Assembly (NCBI GenBank): GCA_964625145.1
Contig: CAZVAQ010000038.1
Location: 1-24,532, forward strand
Direction: 5' to 3'
Length of the DNA: 24,532 nucleotides
Source: CAYTRP01 sp964625145
GTDB taxonomy: Bacteria; Sumerlaeota; Sumerlaeia; SLMS01; JAHLLQ01
The translations under genes and the position numbers were made by a program. Below the pieces are notes generated by a model, which made no database searches, had not been told where the DNA came from, and saw only the letters and a program-made list of their open reading frames with translations. Position 1 is the stretch's first letter. The number at the start of each line of letters is the position of its first letter. Below are positions 6,487 to 14,262 of the stretch, one piece after another.

Positions 6487-7593
6487 ATGACCACCACCCT
6501 TGCCGAACCCAGTGTACAAGAGATCCTCGACGCCGTTTCCGCTGGCACCCGGCGCCTGACCGATGAGGAAGCCCTCTACCTCTTTGAGCACGCCCGCCTG
6601 CCGGAGCTGTCCGTGGCGGCCCATCGCGTTCGCGAGCGCCTCAATCCCGGCCCCGTCGTCTCCTACATCATTGATCGAAACGTCAACTACACCAACGCCT
6701 GCCTGGCCGATTGCTCGTTCTGCGCGTTCTTCCGCAAGGTCGACGACCCCGAAGCCTATGTGCTGACCCACGAGGAGCTCGCCGAGAAGGTGATCGAGAC
6801 GCAGGCGCTGGGCGGAAACCAGCTCCTCCTCCAGGGCGGCATGCACCCCAAGCTCAAGCTGGAGTGGTACGAGGACATGCTGCGCTTCCTGAAGCGCGAG
6901 TTCGGCATTCACCTCCACGCCTTCAGTGCGCCGGAGATCCACGCCTTCTCGAAGATCAACAAGATGTCCTATGAGGAGTTGCTGGGGCGGCTGCGCGAGG
7001 CCGGCCTCGATTCCATCCCCGGTGGTGGCGCGGAGATCCTTGTCGATCGCGTGCGCAACGAACTCACCCGCGGCAAGGTCAACACGGAGAACTGGCTCGA
7101 AGTCCACCGCACCTGGCACCGCATGGGCGGCCGCAGCACGGCGACCATGATGTTCGGCCATGTCGAGACGCTGGCCGAGCGCGTGGAAACCTTCCGCCGG
7201 TACCGCGATCTGCAGGACGAAACAGGCGGCTTCACCGCCTTCATCGATTGGACCTACCAACCGGAGAACACGCGCCTCGCCAAGGAACGCCCCATGCGCG
7301 AGGTGGGATCCTGGGATTACCTGCGCACGACGGCCATCGCGCGGCTCTACATCGACAACATCCGCCACATCCAATCGAGCTGGGTCACCCAAGGCGGACG
7401 CATCGGGCAGGTGAGCCTCTTTTACGGCTGCGACGACATGGGATCGATCATGATCGAGGAGAACGTCGTCCGCGCCGCCGGCGCCAACTTCCGCATGGAC
7501 GAGGAGAACCTCCGCAATCTTGTGCGCGAAGCCGGCTTCATCCCGCGCCGACGCAATTTCTTCTACGAGTTGCTCCCCGAACCGCAGGATTGA
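6487..7593 (+). CDS. mqnC: Dehypoxanthinylfutalosine cyclase, radical SAM (menaquinone biosynthesis)
   Basis: A 368-residue radical SAM enzyme of the futalosine pathway. MqnC cyclises dehypoxanthine futalosine to cyclic dehypoxanthine futalosine on the way to menaquinone. The [4Fe-4S] cysteines are in the CxxxCxxC motif of ACLADCSFCAFFRK (C72, C76, C79), preceded by DRNVNYTN as is usual for MqnC. Family marks further on are GGNQLLLQGGMHP, IHAFSKINKMSYEE, DSIPGGGAEIL and the C-terminal SSWVTQGGRIGQVSLFYGCD followed by MIEENVVRAAGA; this C-terminal region separates MqnC from the related MqnE. The start is ATG 6487 with GGAGGA 5 nt upstream. An in-frame TTG at 6472 is possible but is overlapped by the ribosome-binding site. 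No other mqn gene is in the window. The enzyme is cytoplasmic. Confidence 0.93.
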   Translation: MTTTLAEPSVQEILDAVSAGTRRLTDEEALYLFEHARLPELSVAAHRVRERLNPGPVVSYIIDRNVNYTNACLADCSFCAFFRKVDDPEAYVLTHEELAEKVIETQALGGNQLLLQGGMHPKLKLEWYEDMLRFLKREFGIHLHAFSAPEIHAFSKINKMSYEELLGRLREAGLDSIPGGGAEILVDRVRNELTRGKVNTENWLEVHRTWHRMGGRSTATMMFGHVETLAERVETFRRYRDLQDETGGFTAFIDWTYQPENTRLAKERPMREVGSWDYLRTTAIARLYIDNIRHIQSSWVTQGGRIGQVSLFYGCDDMGSIMIEENVVRAAGANFRMDEENLRNLVREAGFIPRRRNFFYELLPEPQD

Positions 7594-7608
7594 AATAGAT
7601 CCCCAATC

Positions 7609-7644
7609 CTGTCCACCTGGTCCACTTCATCCACCCTGTCCACT
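7609..7644 (+). repeat. Four tandem 9-bp repeats at the mqnC/nadC boundary
   Basis: Four consecutive 9-mers share the core TCCAC: CTGTCCACC, TGGTCCACT, TCATCCACC and CTGTCCACT. They start 16 bp after the mqnC stop and run into the last codons of nadC on the other strand, where they encode the tail VSGQGG and its stop. The array resembles short tandemly repeated elements seen in intergenic DNA of many bacteria. Confidence 0.8.
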
Positions 7645-8502
7645 TACTCCCCCCCCGGCGCGCTTCAGCCTCATCGAGAAATCCAATGCCGGGGCGGAGT
7701 GGGTCAGGGCGCCAATGCTGACGCGGTCCACGCCCAAGGCCGCGAGCTGCGGCAGCGTCTCCAGCGTCACCCCGCCGGTGATCTCGATCGGCACGCGGCC
7801 CTTGGCGATGGCGATGGCCCGTCGCAGTATCTCCTCGCCCATGTTGTCGAGCATGAGCAGATCCACGTTCGCATCCAGCGCGGCTTGAACCTCTGCCAAA
7901 TCGCGTGCCTCGCAATGCACGGGCAGATCCGGCGCCGACGCGCGAACACGGGCCAAGGCCGCGGGCAGGCCGCCCGCTTCGTCCGCATGCGTGTCCTTGA
8001 TCATGATGGCATCATACAGCCCCATGCGATGGTTGGTGCCTCCGCCGCACAGGACGGCATACTTCTCCAGATCGCGCCACAGCGGTGTCGTCTTGCGCGT
8101 GTCGCAGATGGCGCAGCGTCCCCCGGCGGCCGCAACAAACCGGGAAGTGAGCGTTGCGATGCCCGAAAGACGCTGCAGCAGGTTCAGCGCCGTCCTCTCT
8201 CCCGCCAACAAGACGCGTGTGGGGCCCAACAACCGCGCGATCTGATCGCCGCGGCTGACTGCCTGGCCATCCTCGCGGGAGAAAGCCACGGTGACGCTGT
8301 CGTCCAGCAGCTCGAATACCCGGTGGAAAACGGCGCTGCCGGCCAGGATCCCGTTCTGCTTGGCCACCAGGATCCCCGCCGACTGGTGATCATGGGGAAA
8401 GATGGCCGCGGTTGTGGCGTCCCCCCGGTCGCCGAGGTCCTCATCGAGGGCCGCGAGCAGGCGGGAATCCAGATCTTGGCGGGGTTGGAACGTGGGGGGC
8501 AT
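7627..8502 (-). CDS. nadC: Nicotinate-nucleotide pyrophosphorylase (carboxylating), quinolinate phosphoribosyltransferase
   Basis: A 291-residue enzyme that converts quinolinate and PRPP to nicotinate mononucleotide, CO2 and pyrophosphate, the third step of de novo NAD synthesis. Recognised motifs are EDLGDRGDATT (21-31), the ERTALNLLQRLSGIAT helix (102-117), the PRPP/quinolinate-binding DTRKTTP (134-140), GGGTNHRMGLYDAIMIKDTH (153-172), HCEA, LMLDNM, and the C-terminal ITGGVTLETLPQLAALGVDRVSIGALTHS (split as written in the family signature). The start is ATG 8502 with AAGGA 9 nt upstream; the longer upstream frame overlaps the divergent permease gene and lacks family similarity. The last residues (GGGVSGQGG) derive from the 9-bp repeat array and look like a recent extension. 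nadA and nadB are not in the window. Confidence 0.93.
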   Translation of the reverse strand: MPPTFQPRQDLDSRLLAALDEDLGDRGDATTAAIFPHDHQSAGILVAKQNGILAGSAVFHRVFELLDDSVTVAFSREDGQAVSRGDQIARLLGPTRVLLAGERTALNLLQRLSGIATLTSRFVAAAGGRCAICDTRKTTPLWRDLEKYAVLCGGGTNHRMGLYDAIMIKDTHADEAGGLPAALARVRASAPDLPVHCEARDLAEVQAALDANVDLLMLDNMGEEILRRAIAIAKGRVPIEITGGVTLETLPQLAALGVDRVSIGALTHSAPALDFSMRLKRAGGGVSGQGG

Positions 8503-8602
8503 GGCGGTTGATCCTTCGGGCTTGCGCTGGACCGATCGGGCCGACGGTATGGGGGGCACCGAGCAGGACACAAGGCCGCAAAACCGGAGGACTGGCAGGA
8601 GC

Positions 8603-9547
8603 GTGCTGCTTTTCTTGAGAATCTTCCTGGTGAGCTTCCTGAAGAAGCTCCCCGTTTCCCTCATCACATTGCTGGGGGTGGCCACCTTGGTCTTCGCCCT
8701 GATGAAATCGGCCGGCGGCGAGCTGGCATTCCTTGGCGAAGGCCGTGTCCCCTCCGAAGAAGTCCTGCGCACCCTCAAGGAGCGATACTATCTCGACCGC
8801 CCGCTCACGGAACAGTACCTGCGCAACATGTGGAAGATCGCGCAGTTCGATTCGCTCCCCTCACCGGTCCAGGAGAACAAGACGTTCCGGCAGATCATGA
8901 AGGACCACTTCCCCTACTCCGCTGGATTGGGAGCTCGCGCCCTGGTCCTGGCGGTCGTCTTCGGAGTCCCCATCGGCGTGGTCTGTGCCGTGTGGCACAA
9001 CCGCTTCATCGACCAGGCCGGATCGGTTCTGGCCCTCGGCGGGGTGTCCGTGCCGAACTTCATTCTGGCGACACTGGCGATCTACGTCTTCTCGGTGACG
9101 CTGCGATGGTTTTCCGCCACTGAATGGCACAACGACTTCTGGTCGATGTGGGTGCCGAGCGCGTGCCTGGCGGCATTCCCCTTCGCGGCCGTCCTTCGTT
9201 TGACGCGCGCCTCCATGCTGGAGGCCATGCGCGAGGACTATGTGCGCACCGCCCGTGCAAAGGGCGTCGCCGAATGGAACGTCATCGCCCGCCATGCCCT
9301 GCGCAATTCCATGGGTCCAGTCGTGACGTATGTGGGGCCTGTGACTGCCGGCGTGCTCGTGGGAAGCTTGGTCGTGGAGAAGATCTTCGCGATCCCCGGC
9401 CTTGGCGACATGTTCGTCAAGAGCATCAGCAACCGCGACATGCCGATCATCCTGGCTGCCACGGTCTTCTACAGCGCCCTGCTCGTGTTCATGAACTTGT
9501 TGGTGGACGCCTTGTATCCCGTCCTGAATCCGCGCCTGCGCGATTGA
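8603..9547 (+). CDS. ABC transporter permease, DppB/OppB type (peptide or nickel family)
   Basis: A 314-residue inner-membrane permease of the dipeptide/oligopeptide/nickel importer family. It starts with the typical first helix (LPVSLITLLGVATLVFALMK) followed by LKERYYLDRPLTEQY. The binding-protein-dependent transport domain contains the EAA loop YVRTARAKGVAEWNVIARHA (213-232), which contacts the ATPase, and the end region KIFAIPGLGDMFVKSI and DALYPVLNPRLRD, all typical of DppB. The start is uncertain. GTG 8603 gives the usual short N-terminus but has AGGAG only 1-2 nt upstream; ATG 8549 would add 18 residues. The usual neighbours (DppC permease, ATPases, solute-binding protein) are missing: the next gene is convergent, 10 bp away. 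The substrate cannot be told from the sequence. Confidence 0.85.
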   Translation: MLLFLRIFLVSFLKKLPVSLITLLGVATLVFALMKSAGGELAFLGEGRVPSEEVLRTLKERYYLDRPLTEQYLRNMWKIAQFDSLPSPVQENKTFRQIMKDHFPYSAGLGARALVLAVVFGVPIGVVCAVWHNRFIDQAGSVLALGGVSVPNFILATLAIYVFSVTLRWFSATEWHNDFWSMWVPSACLAAFPFAAVLRLTRASMLEAMREDYVRTARAKGVAEWNVIARHALRNSMGPVVTYVGPVTAGVLVGSLVVEKIFAIPGLGDMFVKSISNRDMPIILAATVFYSALLVFMNLLVDALYPVLNPRLRD

Positions 9548-9557
9548 GCGTCCCGCA

Positions 9558-10214
9558 TCAAGCTCCGTTGGCTGCCTGGTCCCTGGTCAGCACCACCGTA
9601 TCCTCGTTGCTAAGGACTGGCGCGGTCGGATCATCCTCGGAGGCCGTCGTGACGTCACCGGATCGCCTGGCGGAGAGTGAAACGCCGCGCGTCGGGCTCG
9701 ATGGAGTATCCCGGCGCATGCCGGATTTCTCCGCGGGCTGCAGGACCTTGTCACCAATGGAATGCTTGTCCAACTTCACAGGCTTGAGGAACAGAGTCTC
9801 CTCGCTGCTGCGCTCGTCCGAACGGGTCTCGCTGTCATCGCGGGCGGCAGGTACATCAAAGGGATTGCCGGTGGCCGAAAACGAGCGCGGTGTGCTCCTC
9901 CGCGCCGAACCAGGACGGAACTCGCCATCGCCGGGCACGTCCTCCTCGGTGGGTGGTGTGTCCCCCGGGAGTGGAAGATTCTCGTCCGCCAAGCTGTCGT
10001 TGCGTAGGAGCAGTTCCATGTCCACCCGCTCGCGCATGAACGCCAGTTCCTGCTCGATCCGCACCACGTTCTTGTGGACAATCTCCATCGTGGCGACCAA
10101 ATCAATGTCCATCGGCTGGCGACGGACCTGCTTCTCCAGATCGTCACAATGATAGCGCAACGGCTCCATCAATTTCTCAAGGCCGCGAATGGTCCGACGC
10201 AACCTCTCAGGCAC
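9558..10214 (-). CDS. Hypothetical protein: N-terminal coiled coil, disordered C-terminal half
   Basis: I do not recognise this 218-residue protein. GTG 10214 has AGGAG 8 nt upstream, which makes the start credible. Residues 1-75 are predicted helical, with heptad-like charge and Leu spacing (LRRTIRGLEKLMEPLRYHCD, then IVHKNVVRIEQELAFMRERV). From about residue 75 the chain is rich in Asp, Glu, Ser, Pro and Arg with no hydrophobic core (DTPPTEEDVPGDGEFRPG), typical of a disordered region. A short conserved-looking patch LFLKPVKLDKHSIGDKV lies near 142-158. No signal peptide or membrane segment is seen. It sits between convergent and divergent neighbours, so it forms its own transcription unit. 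It could be an adaptor or scaffold, but no function is supported. Confidence 0.65.
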   Translation of the reverse strand: MPERLRRTIRGLEKLMEPLRYHCDDLEKQVRRQPMDIDLVATMEIVHKNVVRIEQELAFMRERVDMELLLRNDSLADENLPLPGDTPPTEEDVPGDGEFRPGSARRSTPRSFSATGNPFDVPAARDDSETRSDERSSEETLFLKPVKLDKHSIGDKVLQPAEKSGMRRDTPSSPTRGVSLSARRSGDVTTASEDDPTAPVLSNEDTVVLTRDQAANGA

Positions 10215-10289
10215 TGGAAGAACTCCTCGCTGATGAATCAGGGCGCCCTAATCGGCATTCGAGAAAGAAGAAGAGGAGAAGGAAGCGCC

Positions 10290-10358
10290 ATGTCGAGTGA
10301 AATCCCCACTGAACCGGCCGCACCCCACGCTTACTACGCGCAGAGACTCATCTCGTGA
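10290..10358 (+). CDS. 22-codon ORF overlapping the start of the downstream membrane protein
   Basis: ATG 10290 follows a strong purine-rich site (GAGGAGAAGGAAGCGCC). It encodes MSSEIPTEPAAPHAYYAQRL plus IS before TGA 10356-10358. The stop overlaps the GTG of the next gene in the string GTGA, a classic arrangement for translational coupling. The downstream GTG has no good ribosome-binding site of its own. The frame stays open further upstream (ATG 10233 is possible). The alternative is that a frameshift splits one gene: this peptide could be the true N-terminus of the membrane protein. The peptide has no recognisable domain. Confidence 0.45.
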   Translation: MSSEIPTEPAAPHAYYAQRLIS

Positions 10359-12316
10359 GCCCTCATTCTCAATCGGATTCTTCGGGTTATCCACAGGCAC
10401 TGGGTGCCGGAACCCTCGTCGCGGGGGTGGCGGCGCTGCTGTATTCAGGGCGTTTGGACTCCAGCGATGAGCAAATGATGGCAGCTACGGCCCGCTCGAT
10501 CGCCACCTCCGCCAGCTTGCGGTTCCCCGAAATGTACGGCCAAACATTCACGGGCTACGGCCTCGGGACCCCGCTGGCCGGTGTGCCCTTCGCATGGCTT
10601 GAGGCACTTCTGGGGATGGGATCGGGAGTCCCGGCCCTAGTCCTCCTCGCGAACGCATTCCTGCTGGGCGCCGCTGTTGCCCTGGTCGTGCTGGTGGTGA
10701 ACCGGCTGGGATGGCGATCCACTTGGGTTCCATGGGTAGCGGTCGCGGTGACTTTGGGCAGTCCCGCACTCCCATTGGCGATACGTTATTATAGTGATAT
10801 CCTGGCCGGATGCGGTCTGCTGGCCATGGCGGCGGGATTGCTCTTCAACCAACAAAGCCGGAGCAAGTCCGGTATCGCCTTGTCCCTTCTGGGCCCTGCC
10901 TTCGCCCTCATGGCCCGCCCATCGGTTCTGCCGCTCTTGGTGCTCGTACTGGTCTGGGGCTATCACTCGAAAGATCGAGTTCTAAATCTCATCCCGTCAG
11001 CTATTGGCGTGTTGATTGGTCTTGGCGTCAGGGCCCTCCAGAACTGGTCACTTCGTGGAGATGTCTTTGATAATGGATACGAGGGGCAGGAGTTCACGAC
11101 CCCCCTTGCCACCGGTCTCCACGGCCTTCTCTTCTCCCCCGAACGCGGGCTGCTGGTTTTCTGGCCGCTGGTTCTCTTCCTTATTATACCGTCGAAATCG
11201 GAGAGCGACATCAGCCGCCGCTGGCGTCTTCTCTCTCTGGGAGCACTCCTCACCTCAGTGGCTCTGCATGGGGTCTTCTGGACATGGCATGGCGGTTGGA
11301 CCATTGGCCCCCGGTTTCTGCTCCCCGCCGTGATGCTCTCCTTCCCTGCGATGATCGTCACCCTGCGCGGACTGGCCGATTCCTCGCCCGTTTCGGCAAG
11401 GGTCGCGATGCTCATAGTCTGGCTTTGGGGATTGACAATAAACCTTCTACATTCAGTCTTTCACGCCGCCGACGCCTATCGCCTCGTCTGGAACTTCCAT
11501 GGCCTTGAGAGTCGCTGGCAGTTCGAGCCCCAACTGAGCCTCCTCCGCTGGTGGGAGGTCTTGGCCGCCGATGGCACCTGGTATCCGGCGGTCCTCCGCT
11601 GCTTGTTGGCTGGCGAAAAACTGGAGAGGGACGGAGCCTTCACCTTGGGACTTGGCCTCCCCCTGCTATTGGCCGTCAGTTATCTACTTTCCCATAGCTC
11701 CCCTAGTACTCATCAAACGAGGCAAATAGTTGATTTATTTCATTTTAGATCAGCGTCATGGAAGTGGTATGGAGTGGGAATCGGAATCCTGGCATTAGTC
11801 CTCGTAGGCGCGCTGCGGGGCGAGCGGGGCGTGGTCACTCAGGATGGCGACCACATCCCCTTTGTGCGGCTGCGTCAGGTCCCCGCAGGAGAATCAGCCA
11901 CCATGGAGGCCTTGTTGGATCTGGCGCCTCACGGCGAGTACAAGATTCATGGGCGGGCGCAAGGCGCGTGGCAGGTTCGGGTAGATGGAGTTGTGGTGGC
12001 CGAGGGGAAGGACCGCGAGGCTCCACGGCATCTGTTCGAAGGGCGATTCGCCCAATCCGAAAGTGGCCGACGATTTCTGGAGGTGACTCTGGAAGCACCC
12101 GAAGACGATACGGGATTGATCGAACTCTACTGGACCTGGCCCGGCGAGGGCGTGGTGCTGGAAGCCATCGGTGGCGAGTACGTCCTGCCCCGCAACTTGA
12201 CGGCTCTTGAGAGCCTCGCGACGCGCCTGTGGAGGCAGCGTTGGTTGGCCTTTACCATGGGAGTGTTCGTTCTGGTGCTCCTCGACTTCCGGAGCAAACC
12301 GCGGCGGACGCCGTAG
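10355..12316 (+). CDS. Polytopic membrane protein, GT-C glycosyltransferase-like, with C-terminal PA14-like domain
   Basis: A 653-residue protein with about ten hydrophobic segments. Three features recall the GT-C (dolichyl-phosphate/undecaprenyl-phosphate sugar transferase, PMT_2-like) fold: an acidic pair in the first outer loop (SGRLDSSDEQ, residues 31-40) followed by ATARSIA; FSPERGLLVFWPLVLF in mid-protein; and WTWHGGWTIGPRFLLPA. Residues about 492-614 form a soluble beta-rich segment (GEYKIHGRAQGAWQVRVDG, RRFLEVTLEAPEDD, LYWTWPGEG) that resembles a PA14-type carbohydrate-binding domain, probably periplasmic. A last hydrophobic helix (WLAFTMGVFVLVLLDF) ends the chain. The start is GTG 10355, overlapping the small ORF before it. 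It may glycosylate lipids or exported proteins, but the donor and acceptor are unknown. Confidence 0.6.
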   Translation: MSPHSQSDSSGYPQALGAGTLVAGVAALLYSGRLDSSDEQMMAATARSIATSASLRFPEMYGQTFTGYGLGTPLAGVPFAWLEALLGMGSGVPALVLLANAFLLGAAVALVVLVVNRLGWRSTWVPWVAVAVTLGSPALPLAIRYYSDILAGCGLLAMAAGLLFNQQSRSKSGIALSLLGPAFALMARPSVLPLLVLVLVWGYHSKDRVLNLIPSAIGVLIGLGVRALQNWSLRGDVFDNGYEGQEFTTPLATGLHGLLFSPERGLLVFWPLVLFLIIPSKSESDISRRWRLLSLGALLTSVALHGVFWTWHGGWTIGPRFLLPAVMLSFPAMIVTLRGLADSSPVSARVAMLIVWLWGLTINLLHSVFHAADAYRLVWNFHGLESRWQFEPQLSLLRWWEVLAADGTWYPAVLRCLLAGEKLERDGAFTLGLGLPLLLAVSYLLSHSSPSTHQTRQIVDLFHFRSASWKWYGVGIGILALVLVGALRGERGVVTQDGDHIPFVRLRQVPAGESATMEALLDLAPHGEYKIHGRAQGAWQVRVDGVVVAEGKDREAPRHLFEGRFAQSESGRRFLEVTLEAPEDDTGLIELYWTWPGEGVVLEAIGGEYVLPRNLTALESLATRLWRQRWLAFTMGVFVLVLLDFRSKPRRTP

Positions 12317-12448
12317 GTCCAATATTTACGGGGCGGAATGGTTTTCATTGAGGGGGTTGCGGGTGGGTCCGTACCGTGCTTGTCAAATGGTTGACGGGGC
12401 GGGAGTTGGCTGGGGCTGGGCCGTGCGAGATTATGATCGAGAGTCCGA

Positions 12449-14239
12449 ATGATCCGAGCGACGAAGAAGCAACTTGGGGCGATACTGGTCGAGAAGGGAC
12501 TTCTCGACCCCGACACGTTGGACGCCGCCGTGCGGGAGAGCCGCAAGGCGGGCGAGGAACTGAACCGTACCCTGGTCCGTCTGGGGTTTTGCGATGCCGA
12601 TGACGTGTTGGAGGCATTGGCCGAATCGTTGGGCGTTCCATTCCGCAAGCTCACCAATGTCCAACCGGACCCGGAACTGCTGAAGCTGGTGCCCGCCAAA
12701 GTGGCCGAGCACTATTCAATCATACCACTGGAGTTGGAAGACGGTGTCCTGAGGGTCGCCATCGAAGACCCGCTCGACATGCACACCTTCGACGAGTTGC
12801 GGCGCGTGCTGAATGTCGAGGTCGAACCGATCGTCGCCTCCGCCGAGGAAATCGACAAGGCCCGCAACCGACTCTACGGCATCGGCGGCGCCACGATGAT
12901 GGGCCTGGAGGAAGAGTGGGAAGCCTCCGGCAAGGCCGATGACATCGAGCTGAGCGACAACATCGAGATTGATGACGACCTGGCGGCAGAGGATGCCTCC
13001 ATCGTCCGCTTCGTGAACCAGATCATCCAGGAAGCATTCCGTGATCGCGCGACGGACATCCACGTCGAGCCGATGGACAAGGACCTGCGCATCCGCTACC
13101 GCATCGACGGCATGCTCTACGAGGCGCCCATCCCGCCGGCCATTCGCCGTTACCAACAGGCCATCATCAGCCGCATCAAGATCATGGCGGATTTGAACAT
13201 CGCCGAGCGCCGCCTCCCCCAGGACGGCAAGATCAAGATCATGATGCAGGGGAAGGAATACGACCTGCGCGTGTCGACGGTGCCGACGCCCTACGGCGAA
13301 TCGAGCGCCATCCGTATCCTCTCCCGCGACAGCGAATTGTGCACGCTCGACCGCCTGGGCTTCTCGGAATACCACAAGGGCCTCATGCGCGAGCTGATCA
13401 AGAAGCCCCACGGGATCATCCTGATCACCGGGCCGACGGGTTCCGGCAAGTCGACAACATTGTACGCTTCACTCTCCGAGATCAACGGCCCCGAGCTGAA
13501 GATCATCACCATCGAGGACCCGATCGAGTACCGCATACCCGGCGTGACGCAGATCCAGGTCGCGCCCGCCATCGATCTGACCTTTGCCCGCGTCCTCAGG
13601 ACGATCCTGCGCCAGGACCCGGACGTCATCATGGTGGGTGAGACCCGCGATCCGGAGACCGCGAAGATCACGATTCAAACTGCCCTGACCGGTCACTTGG
13701 TGTTCTCGACGCTCCACACCAACGACGCCCCCGGCGCGGTGACTCGCCTGGAGGACATGGGTGTGGAGCCGTTCCTGATTGCGTCGTCGGTGGAAGGCAT
13801 CCTCGCCCAGCGCCTCGTGCGCGTGCTGTGCAACGAGTGCAAGGTGGCCTACAAGCCGGACGGCGCCCTGCTGCAGCAGGTGAACGTGCTGCGCGAGGAC
13901 ACGCGCGACATCAAGTTCTACCGCCCCGTCGGCTGCGAGACGTGCCGCTACACGGGCTTCCGTGGGCGCACCGCCCTGCACGAAATGTTCAAGATGACCG
14001 AGCCGCTGCGACGCATCGTCGTCGACGGCGCGTCCGCCAACCAGATCAAGTCGCTGGCCATGAAGCAGGGCATGCGACCGATCCGATGGGACGGATGGGA
14101 CAAGATCAAGAAGGGCGTCACAACCATCGAGGAAGTGCTGCGCGTGACCATGGAGGACGAGTTCTCCAACGACGACATGAACACGATGGCGGAGATGAAG
14201 GAAGCCGAGCCGGATCAGCCCACCGCTGCCGCCGAATGA
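12449..14239 (+). CDS. gspE: Type II secretion / type IV pilus assembly ATPase
   Basis: A 596-residue hexameric ATPase that drives pseudopilus assembly from the cytoplasm. The N-terminus (LGAILVEKGLLDPDTLDAAV at 9-28 and LEALAESLGVPF at 54-65) is a MshEN-type domain, which in some relatives binds c-di-GMP. Next come the N2 domain (SIVRFVNQIIQEAFRDRATD, DIHVEP at 203-208), Walker A GPTGSGKS (328-335), Asp box TIEDPIEY (354-361), Walker B VIMVGETRD (393-401) and His box GHLVFSTLHTND (415-426). The zinc tetracysteine is CNEC (461-464) and CETC (496-499). The start ATG 12449 has only GAGAG upstream. It is the first gene of the secretion block and lies 23 bp before gspF. PilB is the alternative name; the neighbours with GspK and GspC features favour a GspE role. 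Confidence 0.93.
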   Translation: MIRATKKQLGAILVEKGLLDPDTLDAAVRESRKAGEELNRTLVRLGFCDADDVLEALAESLGVPFRKLTNVQPDPELLKLVPAKVAEHYSIIPLELEDGVLRVAIEDPLDMHTFDELRRVLNVEVEPIVASAEEIDKARNRLYGIGGATMMGLEEEWEASGKADDIELSDNIEIDDDLAAEDASIVRFVNQIIQEAFRDRATDIHVEPMDKDLRIRYRIDGMLYEAPIPPAIRRYQQAIISRIKIMADLNIAERRLPQDGKIKIMMQGKEYDLRVSTVPTPYGESSAIRILSRDSELCTLDRLGFSEYHKGLMRELIKKPHGIILITGPTGSGKSTTLYASLSEINGPELKIITIEDPIEYRIPGVTQIQVAPAIDLTFARVLRTILRQDPDVIMVGETRDPETAKITIQTALTGHLVFSTLHTNDAPGAVTRLEDMGVEPFLIASSVEGILAQRLVRVLCNECKVAYKPDGALLQQVNVLREDTRDIKFYRPVGCETCRYTGFRGRTALHEMFKMTEPLRRIVVDGASANQIKSLAMKQGMRPIRWDGWDKIKKGVTTIEEVLRVTMEDEFSNDDMNTMAEMKEAEPDQPTAAAE

Positions 14240-14262
14240 CGATGACCGGGGACAAAGACTGA

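Noticed and set aside
6304..7392. 362-codon minus-strand frame opposite mqnC
   Set aside because: Antisense of the radical SAM gene; it also runs into the REP hairpin, which produces the spurious peptide.
12381..12437. Promoter before gspE from TTGTCA/TTGACG and TATGAT
   Set aside because: The hexamers are about 35 nt or more apart, far from the 16-18 nt expected, and no good -10 lies at the right distance.
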